Assembly (NCBI RefSeq): GCF_008831285.2
Contig: NC_045148.1
Span: 3,784,001 to 3,848,000 of the forward strand
Source of the DNA: Nymphaea colorata
Taxonomy: Eukaryota; Streptophyta; Magnoliopsida; Nymphaeales; Nymphaeaceae
Length of the DNA stretch: 64,000 bases
Direction: 5' to 3'
Below, piece after piece: positions 10,975-22,500 of the stretch (position 1 is its first letter; each line of letters begins with the position of its first letter). The translations under genes were made by a program, and so were the position numbers. Under the pieces are notes generated by a model, which worked only from the letters and a program-made list of their open reading frames with translations, made no database searches and was not told the origin of the DNA.

Positions 10975-12210
10975 CATTTTTCTCCTCCACATGTGAGTCC
11001 CCAGGTTCAGCAGCTCATTAGTGTGCAAGGGTTTCTCGAGGTAGTCCCCAGCAACAAGCCTCAGCGTTTGGCGACCACAAAACCTCATCTTTTGTGGACA
11101 TCACCCGAACAAAGAAGAAGTCATAGAGAGCATCGAACAAAAGATGGCAGGAGTTTAATCCCACAAAGGAAATGCCAGAGTCATAGACATACAAATGATG
11201 CATATTCTCCTGAGTTCCGTCTCCCTCGTGATGTACTTCAACATATTAAAGCCTTTCGCAACTGAAAGGTCGAAATCAGGATAACGTCGATGTCCTATCT
11301 AGAGCATCAATCACTTGACTTGGGTTCTTTAACCGGACCGGATAATCCCACCGTTTAATACGGTAATACCCCGGTATTTACCTGGCCAGGCAGGGTACCT
11401 GGCCAGTTTCATGCAGTCCGAGGCCCGGCCCGCTAGTAAATAAGAGGCGACTGGCGACGCGAGTGATGCTCCTGCGTAGGCTGCAAGACTGCAAGCGAGG
11501 GGCGACCAGGAGAGGCGATGACGGCTCCCGGTGTCCCGGCGTCCGACATGCAAGGCTTCAAGCAAGGGGTGAGGAGGACATCGGGCGTCTAGCGTCCCGG
11601 CGTCAAGGGCTGAAGGGTGAGTGGTGTCCGGCGACCGGCTTCCAACGTCGAGGGATGAAGAGCGAGTGATTTGTGCGCAGCAATTTTTTCCTGTAACAAA
11701 GGGAGTGGAAATGGATAGCTGTTTTAGGAGTTCTCCGGCAGCCGGTGTCCTCCTCCTCTGACCTGTTCCGTGAGTGCGCGTCTGAATTCCGGTCGTTAGG
11801 AGAAGCAGTTATTCCTGCTCCTGCTGGGTGCCTCCTTCTCTGCTCTTCTGAAAACAGGTCACAATTCCAGACGAAAAAAATGCAAAGAATCTTGCCGGGA
11901 GGGTCGCATGAAGCACCGAGCCTGCTTCCTAGGTCTAAGTCATTATCTGAGTGCAACAGGCTTCGACAGTTACTGTTCATAATCAAAGAGGGGAACATTG
12001 CGGAGCAGTTGATAACTTTATCCAAACTTGTTAGATGATAAAGCACATTCGGGGCACCTGGGACAACGCCATAATCATTCATACCTTGGTACGTGCATTT
12101 GCGCAGCAAATCCGTAACTTCTTGGCAACCTTTTGAGTCATTGTCGCATAGTAGAATCCTGACCTTGCTCCAGTCAAGGAATTGATTGCTTGCCGGATTT
12201 CGTTGAATCT
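10975..12210 (-). pseudogene. TOC1/PRR1-like pseudo-response regulator pseudogene
   Basis: The minus strand encodes broken pieces of the receiver-like domain of the plant clock protein TOC1 (PRR1). The first block (about 12208 to 12085) reads through SKVRILLCDNDSKGCQEV and LLRKCTYQ and ends at a G|GTATG donor. Its frame has a TAG upstream at 12211-12209 and no ATG, so it has no start. The second block (about 11320 to 10975) carries QVIDAL, DIDVILIS, VAKGFNMLKYITRETELRRI, MSTKDEV and KPLHTNELLNLGTHMWRR in at least three different frames. A non-homologous insert of roughly 100 bp separates RRI from MSTKDEV. These blocks follow the receiver-domain order. In the family this domain lacks the phospho-accepting aspartate and works in the circadian oscillator. 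An intron-like gap remains between the blocks, so this is an unprocessed duplicate, not a retrocopy. I found no CCT-domain part. It is not expected to give a functional protein. Confidence 0.85.
11325..11670. other. GC-rich insert inside the TOC1-like pseudogene intron
   Basis: Between the two TOC1-like exon blocks lies a locally GC-rich segment with repeated CCGG-, CCTGGCCAG- and GGCGTC-type words. Its composition differs sharply from the flanking DNA. It could be an inserted repeat or a captured fragment. I could not find terminal repeats or a target duplication. Confidence 0.35.
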
Positions 12211-12721
12211 ATCGCCCTTCCAATGATCCCCTTTTCCTTTTCTTCCCTTTTCCTTTTGCATAAGAAGCAGATGCGAGAATTTCCAAAAGCACGAGGGAGA
12301 TCATGGGGATCTAAGACGAGAGAATGCAGCACCTGCATCTGAAATTTTTTAGAGGTAGTGGTTTAATTTACTTTCTAACCAAAGATTTCTTGCCACACTG
12401 AGGCCCAGGAAAAAGCATTAGTGCTGTGGCTTGAGAGAAAGCAAGCCCCCCAGTGGAACAACAAAATCCACTCAATTGGGGAAGGAACTTGGTCTGGCTG
12501 TTGGGGTTGCAGACAGACCGTCATAGCTACGCGGGTGGTCACAAACAACCACCAAATCCAGGACATTCTTCGACGGCTCCTTCCTGTCGCAGCGAGTCCA
12601 TCCGAACCAGATCACAAAAAAGAGAGTAACAAAAGGAAAAAGGAAAAAGAATTTCAGGACCAAAACAAAGTCTTTCCCAAAAAAAATTTCTACATGAGAA
12701 AGATTGGAAAAGTAAAGGCGC

Positions 12722-12767
<46 letters not shown>
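12722..12767. repeat. (CT)n microsatellite
   Basis: An uninterrupted CT dinucleotide run of about 23 units. It produces artificial Ser/Leu or Arg/Glu frames on either strand. Confidence 0.95.
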
Positions 12768-12769
<2 letters not shown>

Positions 12770-13419
12770 CAGCTTCAAAGAGAACGTTTATTAGCTTCTT
12801 GTAGGAAAAAATGAAATATTAGGGATACCCGAAAGGACAAGATAAAATAAGATCAGGTACCCTGTGAAGAGCCATGAACACGATAGGAGGAAGAAGAAAT
12901 AAGTGTCTTCCACTCCTCTTGGTCTTCCTCTTCCTCCCATTTGGAATGTTAGACGTTATGCAAATCTAGTCTGCAAGTTATATCTTTATACAGGCAAGTT
13001 ATATCTTATAAGATCTCACAGTTGTAAAATCTCTCCCTTGTTTCCTTTTTTTGAGGATGGGATAACGCTTGGACGTTATGCTCACTCTTGTATAAATACT
13101 GTAATTTGATTACAATATAATCAATCAAATTCTAGTTTTCATCAATCCATTGTTTATCATGGTATAAAGACTGGTCGAAGTCCACCAGGGAGAGCACGGG
13201 CAGCATCTGCTCGTGCTTGATCTTTCGCAGCACCAGCATTTCGCAAAGAAGTCTTGCTGGTGTTTCTTTGCAGCAGAACACTGCAGAAACCCTTTGATCT
13301 CGGAAACCCACACACAGACATACAAGAAAGAGAGGGAGACGGAGAGATGACTCAAAGAAAGATGACGATCGATATTGTTTTGTCTGGGAAAAAGAATATC
13401 TATAGCGGTGTAATTTTAT

Positions 13420-13448
13420 CTATACCGGTGATCTTTTCACCGGTATAG
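13420..13448. repeat. Perfect 12-bp hairpin followed by T run
   Basis: CTATACCGGTGA (13420-13431) faces its exact reverse complement at 13437-13448 across a 5-nt loop. A run of T follows at about 13459-13471. A related TATAGCGGTG word lies just upstream, so this may be a MITE end. The bacterial-terminator look is not meaningful in plant DNA. Confidence 0.6.
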
Positions 13449-14883
13449 ACTACTTATAGTCTTTTTTTTTTTTGTAATGAATTTTGAGTTGTGTATCAAT
13501 TGCATATTGCACATGGTTTAGAATTGAGAATCATACTTTCAACAAATCAAATATCTGTTATATTATAGTATGTAGAGGTGAATGTTTATGGTTGAATAAC
13601 TTTTATTTATTGAGGATTGGTTGCACACCAAAAGACATTATATTGAGACAAATGATGCCGATATAGATGATGAGGGGTCAAAAGAGCCCACAATATTAGC
13701 ATTATAACATTAGCAAAGCAATATTTTTCTACACAAACAAAAGATATCTTTAGTTGTTATAATTAACAAATTGTAAATTGTATAACTTATTTAAATTTCA
13801 AACTTATCCTAAGATACTTGTTAAGGATTATGTTCATCATCGAATGCACTATATAACATTTTTGTATCTGTTGCACCAGTTAAGACACAATGGAAGTACA
13901 AATCAAAGCTTATAGCAGCAATAAAATTTTGAGATAGCAAACCTTGTCTTTTTCTCCAATGAGGTTGATTATCTATTCTCATGTATATAAGAATGTAGGT
14001 CTTATCTGTCGCTCTCAAATAACCATATCATAAAAAACTAATTATAAAAAATAACATTATTAACAAATTAAATTTTGTAGGTTTAAGTACATTAAAATAT
14101 AGGTAAAAGTGTCGTTATTTTCTAATTGCTGGAGGTGTGTCTTCACCACATTACTCTAGATATTCATGTCTCTAGAAAAGTTCTAAAACAATAATGATTG
14201 AGAAATTGAAAGAAAAAGAGGGAAATAGTATTGTTCATTATGCACATAATGTAAATGTTGGGAGTTTGAAGTTTGTGATATGGAATGGATGTGATGTAGC
14301 TTTTAGTTAGTTCTCCATGTGGGAAAGAACAAGTGCAGTAAATGCACTCTACTGCGAGGATGAGAGAGAGGGTTCTCCTCATGGAGGCTGAAGATTTTCC
14401 TTTGCAAGTGATGATAAAACAGGCAGAGAAAGAGAGGGCTGCTTTAAGGACCTTTTTTCAAAAAGCGAAAGCGCCCACATGATTGTTGTTGAGCCTTGCA
14501 ATGGGGGAATGATGTTTCCTGTGTTAACTCTAAAGCAGCTCCACCAGGCAAGCTGCAAGTTAGTGTTATGGCAGAAGAGAGAGGGAGAGCAGATTCAGCA
14601 TATCGTCATCAACACACACACACACACAAGGAGAGAGAGAGGGGGAGATGATTACCTGTGTAGCAGGGGAGCGAGATAGTGAGAGAGAAGACAAGATGGT
14701 TTTCAACATGAGGATTTCGAGTGTGATGCATTTGAGCAAGAGTGGACTCTAAAAAAAAAAACGTTCTTGAAGGTGGACAGGAGAACTATGTCTCCATCAT
14801 AGTTTCTTGTTCGGTGGTGTCATATTTTTATAATGATATTATCCTCGAAACCGTGTGTTACTCAATCCAAATGCCCTCTAAAG

Positions 14884-15438
14884 CAATGTCACCTGGGTGC
14901 GTTTTTGAGGAGCTCGCACCCGCACCAACGCGTTGCGGGTGCGGGTGTGCTCGAGGTGCGCACCCGATCATGAGGCGCGCCCAAACCGTACCCAGGAGAG
15001 TTGGATCAAGTTTCGAGTCGAAACCAAATCCAAACCAAGTTCATCTGCGTGTATGGTTTGGATCTGGATCTGATTTCGGAATGAAACCAGATTAAAAATC
15101 CACAAAATCAAATCCCCGTCGGCCGTTGCATCTAATTTAATACATCTATAGATATATTATATGTTCTTTTTTCTCTTTAAAAAAAAACGATATAAGACTA
15201 AAGAATGGTGGACGATCTGTTTGCCTTTTTTCCAAACATTTCTTTTTTGATTTTTTCTCACTATCATAAAAATGTATAATTTTAATTGTGTTATTCAATT
15301 TCTATGAAAAATTAATAATAATAATAATATTATTATTATTAATATTAATAAAATATTTTCACCGCACCGCTGCACCTAATTTTTTTGAAATGTGCCGCAC
15401 CGGCACCAGCACCCACACCCCGTATTCAGGTGACATAG
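14884..15438. mobile_element. Non-autonomous hAT-type element
   Basis: The 8-bp sequence CTCTAAAG flanks the element exactly on both sides (14876-14883 and 15439-15446). The ends form an inverted repeat, CAATGTCACCTG at the left and CTATGTCACCTG as the reverse complement of the right. Eight-base target duplications with short inverted ends are the mark of hAT transposons. The 555-bp body has GC-rich ends built of CACCCGCACC-like words and an AT-rich centre with TAATAATAA. No transposase is present, so it depends on a partner in trans. Confidence 0.85.
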
Positions 15439-16905
15439 CTCTAAAGAATACATTGAGTTGAGTTGCCTTGGAACATCTTATGAAGACTTAATCATGATGA
15501 TGCTGTCAGCAACCCACTCTCAGACCAGCCACCTTGATCTATGGAAGAAAACACAAGTTTAGGCGTCGAGATATGGGTACGTGCAAGAAAAGTCAATAGG
15601 AAAGAAGGATAGACAAAAAAATATGGGGAATGACAAGGGACGAGGGAGCAAATTAAGCTCAATTACTAGGGATGGATAACAAAAAGTAAGACTGTCTAAG
15701 GGTCAAGGGCTCTCTAAGCCTGGACATTACCTCTGAGAGTGCATTTTGTATTTTTTATTTGAGTAAATTCTGAAATAGTTCTTCTTAGAAAGTAATTGCT
15801 AAGAACGCTGATCAAAAGGTAACCTCTGATAAAAAAGATACACCTTGGTTATATTTCATCTCTTTCACAAGTTCAGTAATGAGCAGAATCCTTTTATTGT
15901 TTCAATGAAAAGAAGAACCTACAATTAGCTTTTCAGGAAATTTTCATATGAACAATTTCAACGAAATCTTTTAATTCCTTATTTTACTATATTCAACTCT
16001 ACGTATTCTTCCATCTGCAGAGTACATTGAATGTACAAAAATGGCTACAACAGATTTTCTGTTATTTGTATTAACAACTAATTTAACAAGAATGTTTTTA
16101 TGTGGTGCCATTTAATAAATATTTTGTAGCTTCAGAATGTTTTAGTTTATGCTCCTACCTATTACCTAGATACACCAAAAAAGATGTATAGTCTAATGAG
16201 ACTACTACTAAATATTTATTCATGGTTGGGGCAAGCTCTTTTATTCTAGTTTATGGTTTATCTTGGTTATATGATTCATTCGGGGGATAGATCAAGCTTG
16301 ACAGTAGTGAACAGTCTTATCAATACACAAAAGTAAGAGTTCTTAAAAGCTGCTCCTAGCCTCTAGGTGCCCCATATCAAAAGGTATGGAGAAATTAATG
16401 AAAATTCATTGGATGGATTTGAGTTTGAACTGAAATTAAAGCTCAACTTCAAAATCCATTGCATCTTATTTGGAGCAGGCTTGGATCATGATGAATCTTA
16501 TCACATGTTGCGGGGCTATTGGAACCCCATCTACAATAACGTGTCTTACCATATTTGGGTATCCTCGATCACATTGGGATCAACATATTTAAAGATTGCC
16601 TATCTCTTGGAAAGGCTTCCGGAAAGAGAAAGCTAAAATGGATATTCATCTTAGAAGTGTACCAATTTCAGTAGTATCTTCATAACCCTGATGATTAGAG
16701 TATCATTATACATTACACGTTCTGGGGCGTGAAGGGATGGAATATAACTATATGAGTGGGAATCATGGTAGACTTAAACTTTGATTGTAGAATCAAAGAG
16801 ACAATCTTCAATTCAAATTCAAAATTAGAGATGGAAGAAAGCTGAGATCCAAATGGAAAGCACAAGTTCTACTCCTTGACCCAATTTGTAATTGAAAGTT
16901 GCAGA
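15439..16905. other. Intergenic DNA, no gene seen
   Basis: AT-rich sequence without a recognisable exon or repeat end. A frame at 16367-16636 is open for 89 codons on the + strand but resembles no protein I know and lacks coding character. Confidence 0.45.
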
Positions 16906-16907
16906 AT

Positions 16908-17190
16908 AAGGGTGGGCAGTGGGCCGGGTCAGGCCAAGCCGATTTGCAGTTGAGCCCAGCTTGACCTAGTTGTATTTTACTAAAATTTTTTAAAATATAC
17001 TAAATTTTTTAAAAATATATGCATTATTTAAAAAATACATAAAATATATATATTCATGCTTAATAATAATATTTTTATCGGGCTAAGTTCGAACCAAGCC
17101 CAAGCGTGTTGGGCCTGAACTGACCTGATGTCATTTTCATGGCTTGAAAGCCCGACGGGCCCAAGACTGGTGTCCGCTCTTTACTTAAAA
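16908..17190. mobile_element. Possible decayed hAT-like MITE
   Basis: The left end reads AAGGGTGGGCAGTGGGCCGGG, a form common at plant hAT ends. The right end has CGGGCCCAAGACTGGTGTCC, a rough inverse match. The centre is strongly AT-rich. The ends are degenerate and no target duplication was secured. It lies about 200 bp upstream of the SPT16 core promoter. Confidence 0.35.
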
Positions 17191-17246
17191 AGAATCAACA
17201 AATTTAAATCCGACTTTTAACAAGTCCAACTATATCCTATCTCGAC

Positions 17247-17271
17247 CCGATCCGATCCGATCCGATCCGAT
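17247..17271. repeat. Five tandem CCGAT pentamers
   Basis: Five exact copies of CCGAT stand about 125 bp upstream of the SPT16 TATA box. They could arise by slippage or act as a promoter element. No function is shown by the sequence. Confidence 0.9.
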
Positions 17272-17394
17272 TGCAGGCTCTTTGAGCGGGAAGCACAAAG
17301 TACAGGCGGGCAATATAATTTGAGCACGTCATTGAGCCGATAGTGTTTTAGTAATTTATCGTGGAAAAGCGGACTGTTAAGAGCGCCCCAGGCC

Positions 17395-17402
17395 TATATA
17401 AG
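17395..17402 (+). promoter_or_regulatory. TATA box of SPT16
   Basis: TATATAAG lies in a GC-richer setting. It is followed some 30 bp later by a CT-rich leader with AAACCCTAAATCCTAG, a pattern typical of plant housekeeping 5' UTRs. Transcription would start near 17425-17435. Confidence 0.7.
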
Positions 17403-17424
17403 GACGAAGAAGACTCTTCGCCAT

Positions 17425-19517
17425 CTCTTTCCATTTCTCCCTCTCCTGCCCTCTTCGTCCACTTCACTTGTCCTCCCTCTCTGAATCCTTTCATCTCTGA
17501 AAACCCTAAATCCTAGATTGCGTTCATCATCATCCTCGTGCTTCACCCGTTTCTGCAGCATCATCAACGGTGACAGCAATAAGAGAGCCCGCAGATCGTA
17601 AGTTCCTATCTGTTCCCTCTTCTTTTTCCTTGGCGGTGGATTTTTTTTTCTTTTTCCATTCGGGGAAACCCTAACCCTTGATGGCCAGAGAATTCGCTGT
17701 AGGAGGTGATTTTTTCTTGCCAGTTTTCAAAAATTAGCCCCGGGCGATCAAAACGCAGAACAAGATTTTTCTGCCAGTTAAGCTCGAAGCGAAGATTTTT
17801 TTATCTCAGAACTAGGGTCGGCTCTCCAGGGATCCGGCTTTCTTTTTTCAGATAAAATTCTGCCCATTAAGGCATCCATCTTGCGTTTCGTCCTCCTCCT
17901 TTCAGAAGTCTTCTCTTCTTCTTAGTCTCGCGTTCATCCTCTTCTTAGCCGCGCGCCCCTGCTCCGCTGCAGCCTCGCGCTTCACCATTTTCTCCTCCGG
18001 CTGCCTCCTGTTTCGCAGGCGATATCCTGTTTCTTCGTCGGCATTCTGTTTCTCCAGCGACATCTAACTCAAAGGCCGCGCATCCTGCTCCGGCGGTGTT
18101 CCATTTCTCTAGCGTCAACCTGCTTCTGCGACGACCTTCTCCTCCTTCGACCAGCTTCTTCGTTGTGGTTGTTCCAGGTGTGGCTCTGCCGTCCATCTCT
18201 CCCTCTCTCTCTCTGTCTCTCGGTCTCTCTGTCTCTGTCTCCTTCTCTCTCTCTTTCTCGGTTGCTCTATCTATGTCAAAACCCGCGTTTGATGGGGGAT
18301 TTTGGTTTCTCTGGTGTCCTGTAGCTGTTCCGGGGACCTGTCGCCGTTCTGGTGACCTGCTGCTTTGATCAACGTTGAGCGTCTTTCAAGTACCTTCCTT
18401 CGAGCCCCTACCTCTCTCTCTCTTTCTCACATACACGAGTGCATATTACGCTGGTTTTTCTTTTACTATGCTTTTACTGTCTTTGCTTCTTCTTATTTTT
18501 GTGCTTCTCTCTGTTTCTTTACATTTGTTTCCTATTTTCATTTTCCTAATCTGACTAACAAATCCCCTTTTCCCTCTATTATGTTCATTTCCCTAATCTG
18601 TCTAACAAGTGCATATTACGCTGGTTTTCGATAGTCAATGCCCTTGATACCTGGAACATGTTTTCAAAATTAACTTCGTATGCTTCAAAATTAACTGCTA
18701 TCACTATTTCTTCCAGTTTCCCATTCTCACCTGCATTTCTGTTTTCCTTTCCGGGCTTACGTCTTGAAAAAACATGCATGAATTATTTCAATGAATGTAA
18801 ACATATAAATTTTGATGGTGGATATGTGAAATATGCTACCCTGCTGTTGCATTATTTCTGTTAGTATGATTACGAGTCTGGGTCTTGTGGAGTTATGCTG
18901 GTAAATCGGTAAACTTTCTTCCTAATTAGATCCCACTACACAGTCAAGATTCTGCTTAATTGGTCCCACATATCATCAAAATTTCATATTTCACGTTGAC
19001 TAGATTTGTTTTTGTGCCAGTTGGTTATAATGAATGAAAAGGTTCTTTTCTTAGTTGTGGACATCATACTTACCTTGCTACTTATCATGGATTAAGAAGG
19101 TGTCAAGTGCTGTACGTGGTTCAAAGTTTGAATATTCAGAGGTGTGGATTAGCTTTTGTTGCTTTTCTGAATCATCCAAGCCTAAGAAGCAAGGAAAAGG
19201 TTGCCAAAACAGGAAAGGTGATTGCTGGTCGAGTAGCTTATGCACGTGTATGGTTTTCGCAAAGACCTATATGTGGTTCTCTGTAGCTTTGAACTTTTAA
19301 TTTTGTAAATATATGAATGAGCAGGAAATGAATTAGAGCCATAAGCTTACCCTCTCTTTCTTTTGTTTCATATGCAGATGGCTTGATCGGTGAAAAACCA
19401 AAAGCACAGGAAAAACTGTGAGTTTTCCAGTTCTTTGGACTCTCTTTGCATATCTTATCTGTTGTTTTAGTATTAAAAGGTTCTTGTTTGGGGACAATGG
19501 CAGATCACTGAAACAGA
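17425..19517 (+). other. SPT16 5' leader with two introns
   Basis: The leader exon 1 would end at 17597 before GTAAGTTC. A 1.78-kb intron runs to the TATGCAG acceptor at 19377. A 40-nt exon (19378-19417) is followed by a GTGAGT donor and an 85-bp intron ending in GGCAG at 19503. The third exon carries the start codon at 19518. The long first intron is CT/T-rich and has no coding sequence I recognise. Leader introns of this kind often raise expression of plant housekeeping genes, which is inference here. Splice sites are read from consensus only. Confidence 0.65.
19378..19386 (+). other. Two-codon upstream ORF in SPT16 leader
   Basis: The 40-nt leader exon begins directly with ATGGCTTGA, a Met-Ala-stop reading frame, if the acceptor at 19377 is used. 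In the spliced mRNA it would lie only tens of bases before the SPT16 start. Very short upstream ORFs can slow or tune initiation downstream. Whether this one is used depends on the splice form and on context. Confidence 0.5.
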
Positions 19518-22500
19518 ATGGCGAAGCCATCTGGTGATGGGTCGAGTGGGGCAAAAGTGGGAGGGTCGTATGCAATCAATGTGGAGATGTTCAAGAAGCG
19601 GTTGAAATCATTCTACACAAGTTGGAATGACCACAAGGAGGATGTCTGGGGAAATTCGAACGCACTAGCAGTGGCAACGCCACCAACTTCCGATGACCTT
19701 CGATACCTGAAGTCTTCAGCACTCAATATCTGGTTGCTTGGATATGAGTTCCCAGAGACGATCATCGTCTTCATCCAGAGTCAGATCCACTTCATCTGCA
19801 GTCAGAAGAAGGCATCCCTTTTGGAAACCCTAAGGATACCAGCCAAGGAGGCTGCAGGTCTTGAAGTTGTGATCCATGTGAAGGCAAAAAATGAGGATGG
19901 TGGTAATCAGATGGAAGAGGCCTTTCAGGCTGTGAAGGCTAGCTCACCAGGAGGAGATGACCCTCCAATTGTAGGGTACATAGCGAAGGAGGCCCCTGAA
20001 GGGATGCTTTTGGAGTTGTGGTCCGAGAAGCTAAAAGGTTCTGGACTTGCGCTGGTTGATATTACAAATGGTTTCTCTGAGCTGTTTGCAGTGAAGGATG
20101 AGACAGAGTTGCTAAACGTGAAGAAGGCTGCATTTCTGAGTGCCTCTGTTTTGAAGAATTTCGTTGTACCCAAGCTTGAGGTGATCATCGATGAGGAGAA
20201 GAAGGTTTCACATTCGACACTAATGGATGATACAGAGAAGGCCATTCTAGATCCTTCAAAGGCAAAGGTGAAGCTTAAGGCTGAAAATGTGGATATCTGC
20301 TATCCCCCCATCTTTCAAAGTGGTGGGGTTTTTGATCTCAGGCCAAGTGCTTCGAGCAATGACGATAATCTGTGTTATGACGCCACAAGCGTAATCATCT
20401 GTGCCATTGGGGCCCTCTACAACAGTTACTGCTCTAACGTTGCCAGAACGTATCTGATTGATGCAAACAGCATGCAGAGTAAGGCCTACATGGTTCTTCA
20501 CAAGGCCCAGGAGGCAGCAATTGCTGCTCTGAAACCAGGTAACAAAGTTAGTGATGTTTATGCTGCAGCATTGAAGGTAGTCCAGAGCGAAGGGCCAGAA
20601 TTTGCTCCCAACATGACCAAGTCGGCTGGGACAGGTATTGGGATCGAGTTTCGTGAATCAGGTCTGAGCTTGAATGCCAAGAATGATCGTGTTCTTAAGG
20701 CAGGCATGGTTTTCAATGTGTCGCTTGGATTCCAAAACCTGCAAGCATCAACCAGCAATCCAAAAACAGAGAAGTTTGCTTTGTTGCTGGCTGACACTGT
20801 TGTTATCAATGATAAGGGGCCAGAGGTGGTGACTGCTAGTATTTCTAAGTCATTCAAGGATATAGCATACTCCTTTAATGATGATGAGCCTGAGGAGCGT
20901 CCGAAGCCCAAGATTGAAAGTAATGGTGTTGAAGGATTCTCCAAGGCGACATTGAGATCAGACAACCAGGAGATGACAAAGGAAGAGCAACGGAGATTGC
21001 ATCAAGCTGAGCTTGCACGCCAGAAGAATGAAGAGACTGCTAGAAGGTTGGCAGGAGGTGGACCTTCCAATGGCGATGGCCGTAATAATGCTAAAGCGAC
21101 CAGTGATCTTGTCGCCTATAAGAATGTGAACGATGTACCATCAACGAGGGAGTTGATGATTCACATTGATCAGAAGAACGAAGCTGTCCTCCTACCGATC
21201 TATGGCATGATGGTACCCTTCCACATTGCAACTGTTAAGAGTGTTACAAGCCAACAGGATAACAGGACTTGTTACATTCGTATAGTGTTCAACATCCCAG
21301 GGACGACACCATTCCTCCCACATGATGCCACATCCTTGAAATTTCAAGGATCCATATATTTGAAGGAGGTTTCTTTCCGGTCTAATGATCCAAGGCATAT
21401 CAGTGAAGTGGTGCAATTGATCAAGAGTCTGAGGAGGCAGGTTATGTCTAGGGAATCTGAAAGAGCTGAGAGGGCCACATTAGTCACACAGGAGAAGTTG
21501 CAGCTCTCTAGCAAATTCAAACCGATCAGATTATCGGACTTATGGATCCGTCCTCCTCTTGGAGGCCGAGCCAGGAAGCTTACTGGCACCTTAGAAAGCC
21601 ATCCTAATGGTTTTCGATATTCAACTGCTAGGCAGGATGAGAAAGTCGATATAATGTATGGAAACGTCAAGCATGCATTCTTCCAGCCCGCTGAGAAGGA
21701 GATGATTACTCTGCTGCATTTCCACCTCCACAACCACATTATGGTGGGCAATAAGAAGACCAAGGACGTTCAGTTCTATGTGGAGGTTATGGATGTGGTT
21801 CAGACTCTGGGAGGTGGGAAACGGTCTATGCATGATCCAGATGAAATAGAGGAAGAACAGCGGGAGAGAGAAAGGAAGAACAGGATAAACTCAGAGTTCC
21901 ATGTATTTGTCAATAAGGTTAATGAACTTTGGGGGCAGCCTCAACTCCAAGGTCTCGAGCTAGAGTTTGATCAGCCTTTGAGGGAGCTCGGTTTCCACGG
22001 TGTACCGCATAAGGCATCAGTTTTCATGGTGCCTACTTCAACTTGCTTGGTTGAGCTGACTGAATCGCCATTCGTGGTAATCACCTTGGGTGAGATCGAG
22101 ATTGTCAATTTGGAGAGAGTTGGATTAGGACAGAAGAATTTTGACATGGCTATTGTCTTCAAAGATTTCAAGCGCGATGTACTTCGCATTGATGCCATTC
22201 CTTCTGCATCCCTGGATAATATCAAAGAATGGCTTGATACAACAGATATAAAGTACTACGAGAGTAGGCTCAACTTGAACTGGCGTCCCATTCTTAAAAC
22301 GATAATGGATGACCCTGAGAAGTTTATCGAGGATGGTGGTTGGGAGTTTCTCAACATGGAGGCGACAGATTCTGATTCTGATAATACCGAAGAGTCGGAT
22401 CAAGGATATGAGCCTTCTGACATGGAGTCTGAATCCCAATCTGAGGAAGAAGACAGTGATAGTGAGTCGTTGGTGGAGTCTGAGGAGGATGAAGAAGAGG

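Larger units (their letters stand above)
12211..14883. other. Intergenic DNA with simple repeats
   Basis: No gene recognised. The stretch contains the CT microsatellite at 12722-12767, a short perfect hairpin followed by a T run (13420-13464) and a small CA run near 14612-14629. Some frames are open over the CT repeat only because the repeat lacks stops. Confidence 0.45.

Noticed and set aside
11603-12109. 168-codon minus-strand frame beginning in the TOC1-like relic
   Set aside because: Only its first residues overlap the exon block, in a run that continues past the splice donor. The rest is intron sequence without protein character.
12472-12804. Long open frames across the CT microsatellite
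   Set aside because: They stay open only because CT repeats contain no stop codons. They have no domain or conserved character.
13420-13471. Hairpin plus T run as a rho-independent terminator
   Set aside because: This is plant nuclear DNA, where such a structure does not mark transcription ends for RNA polymerase II.
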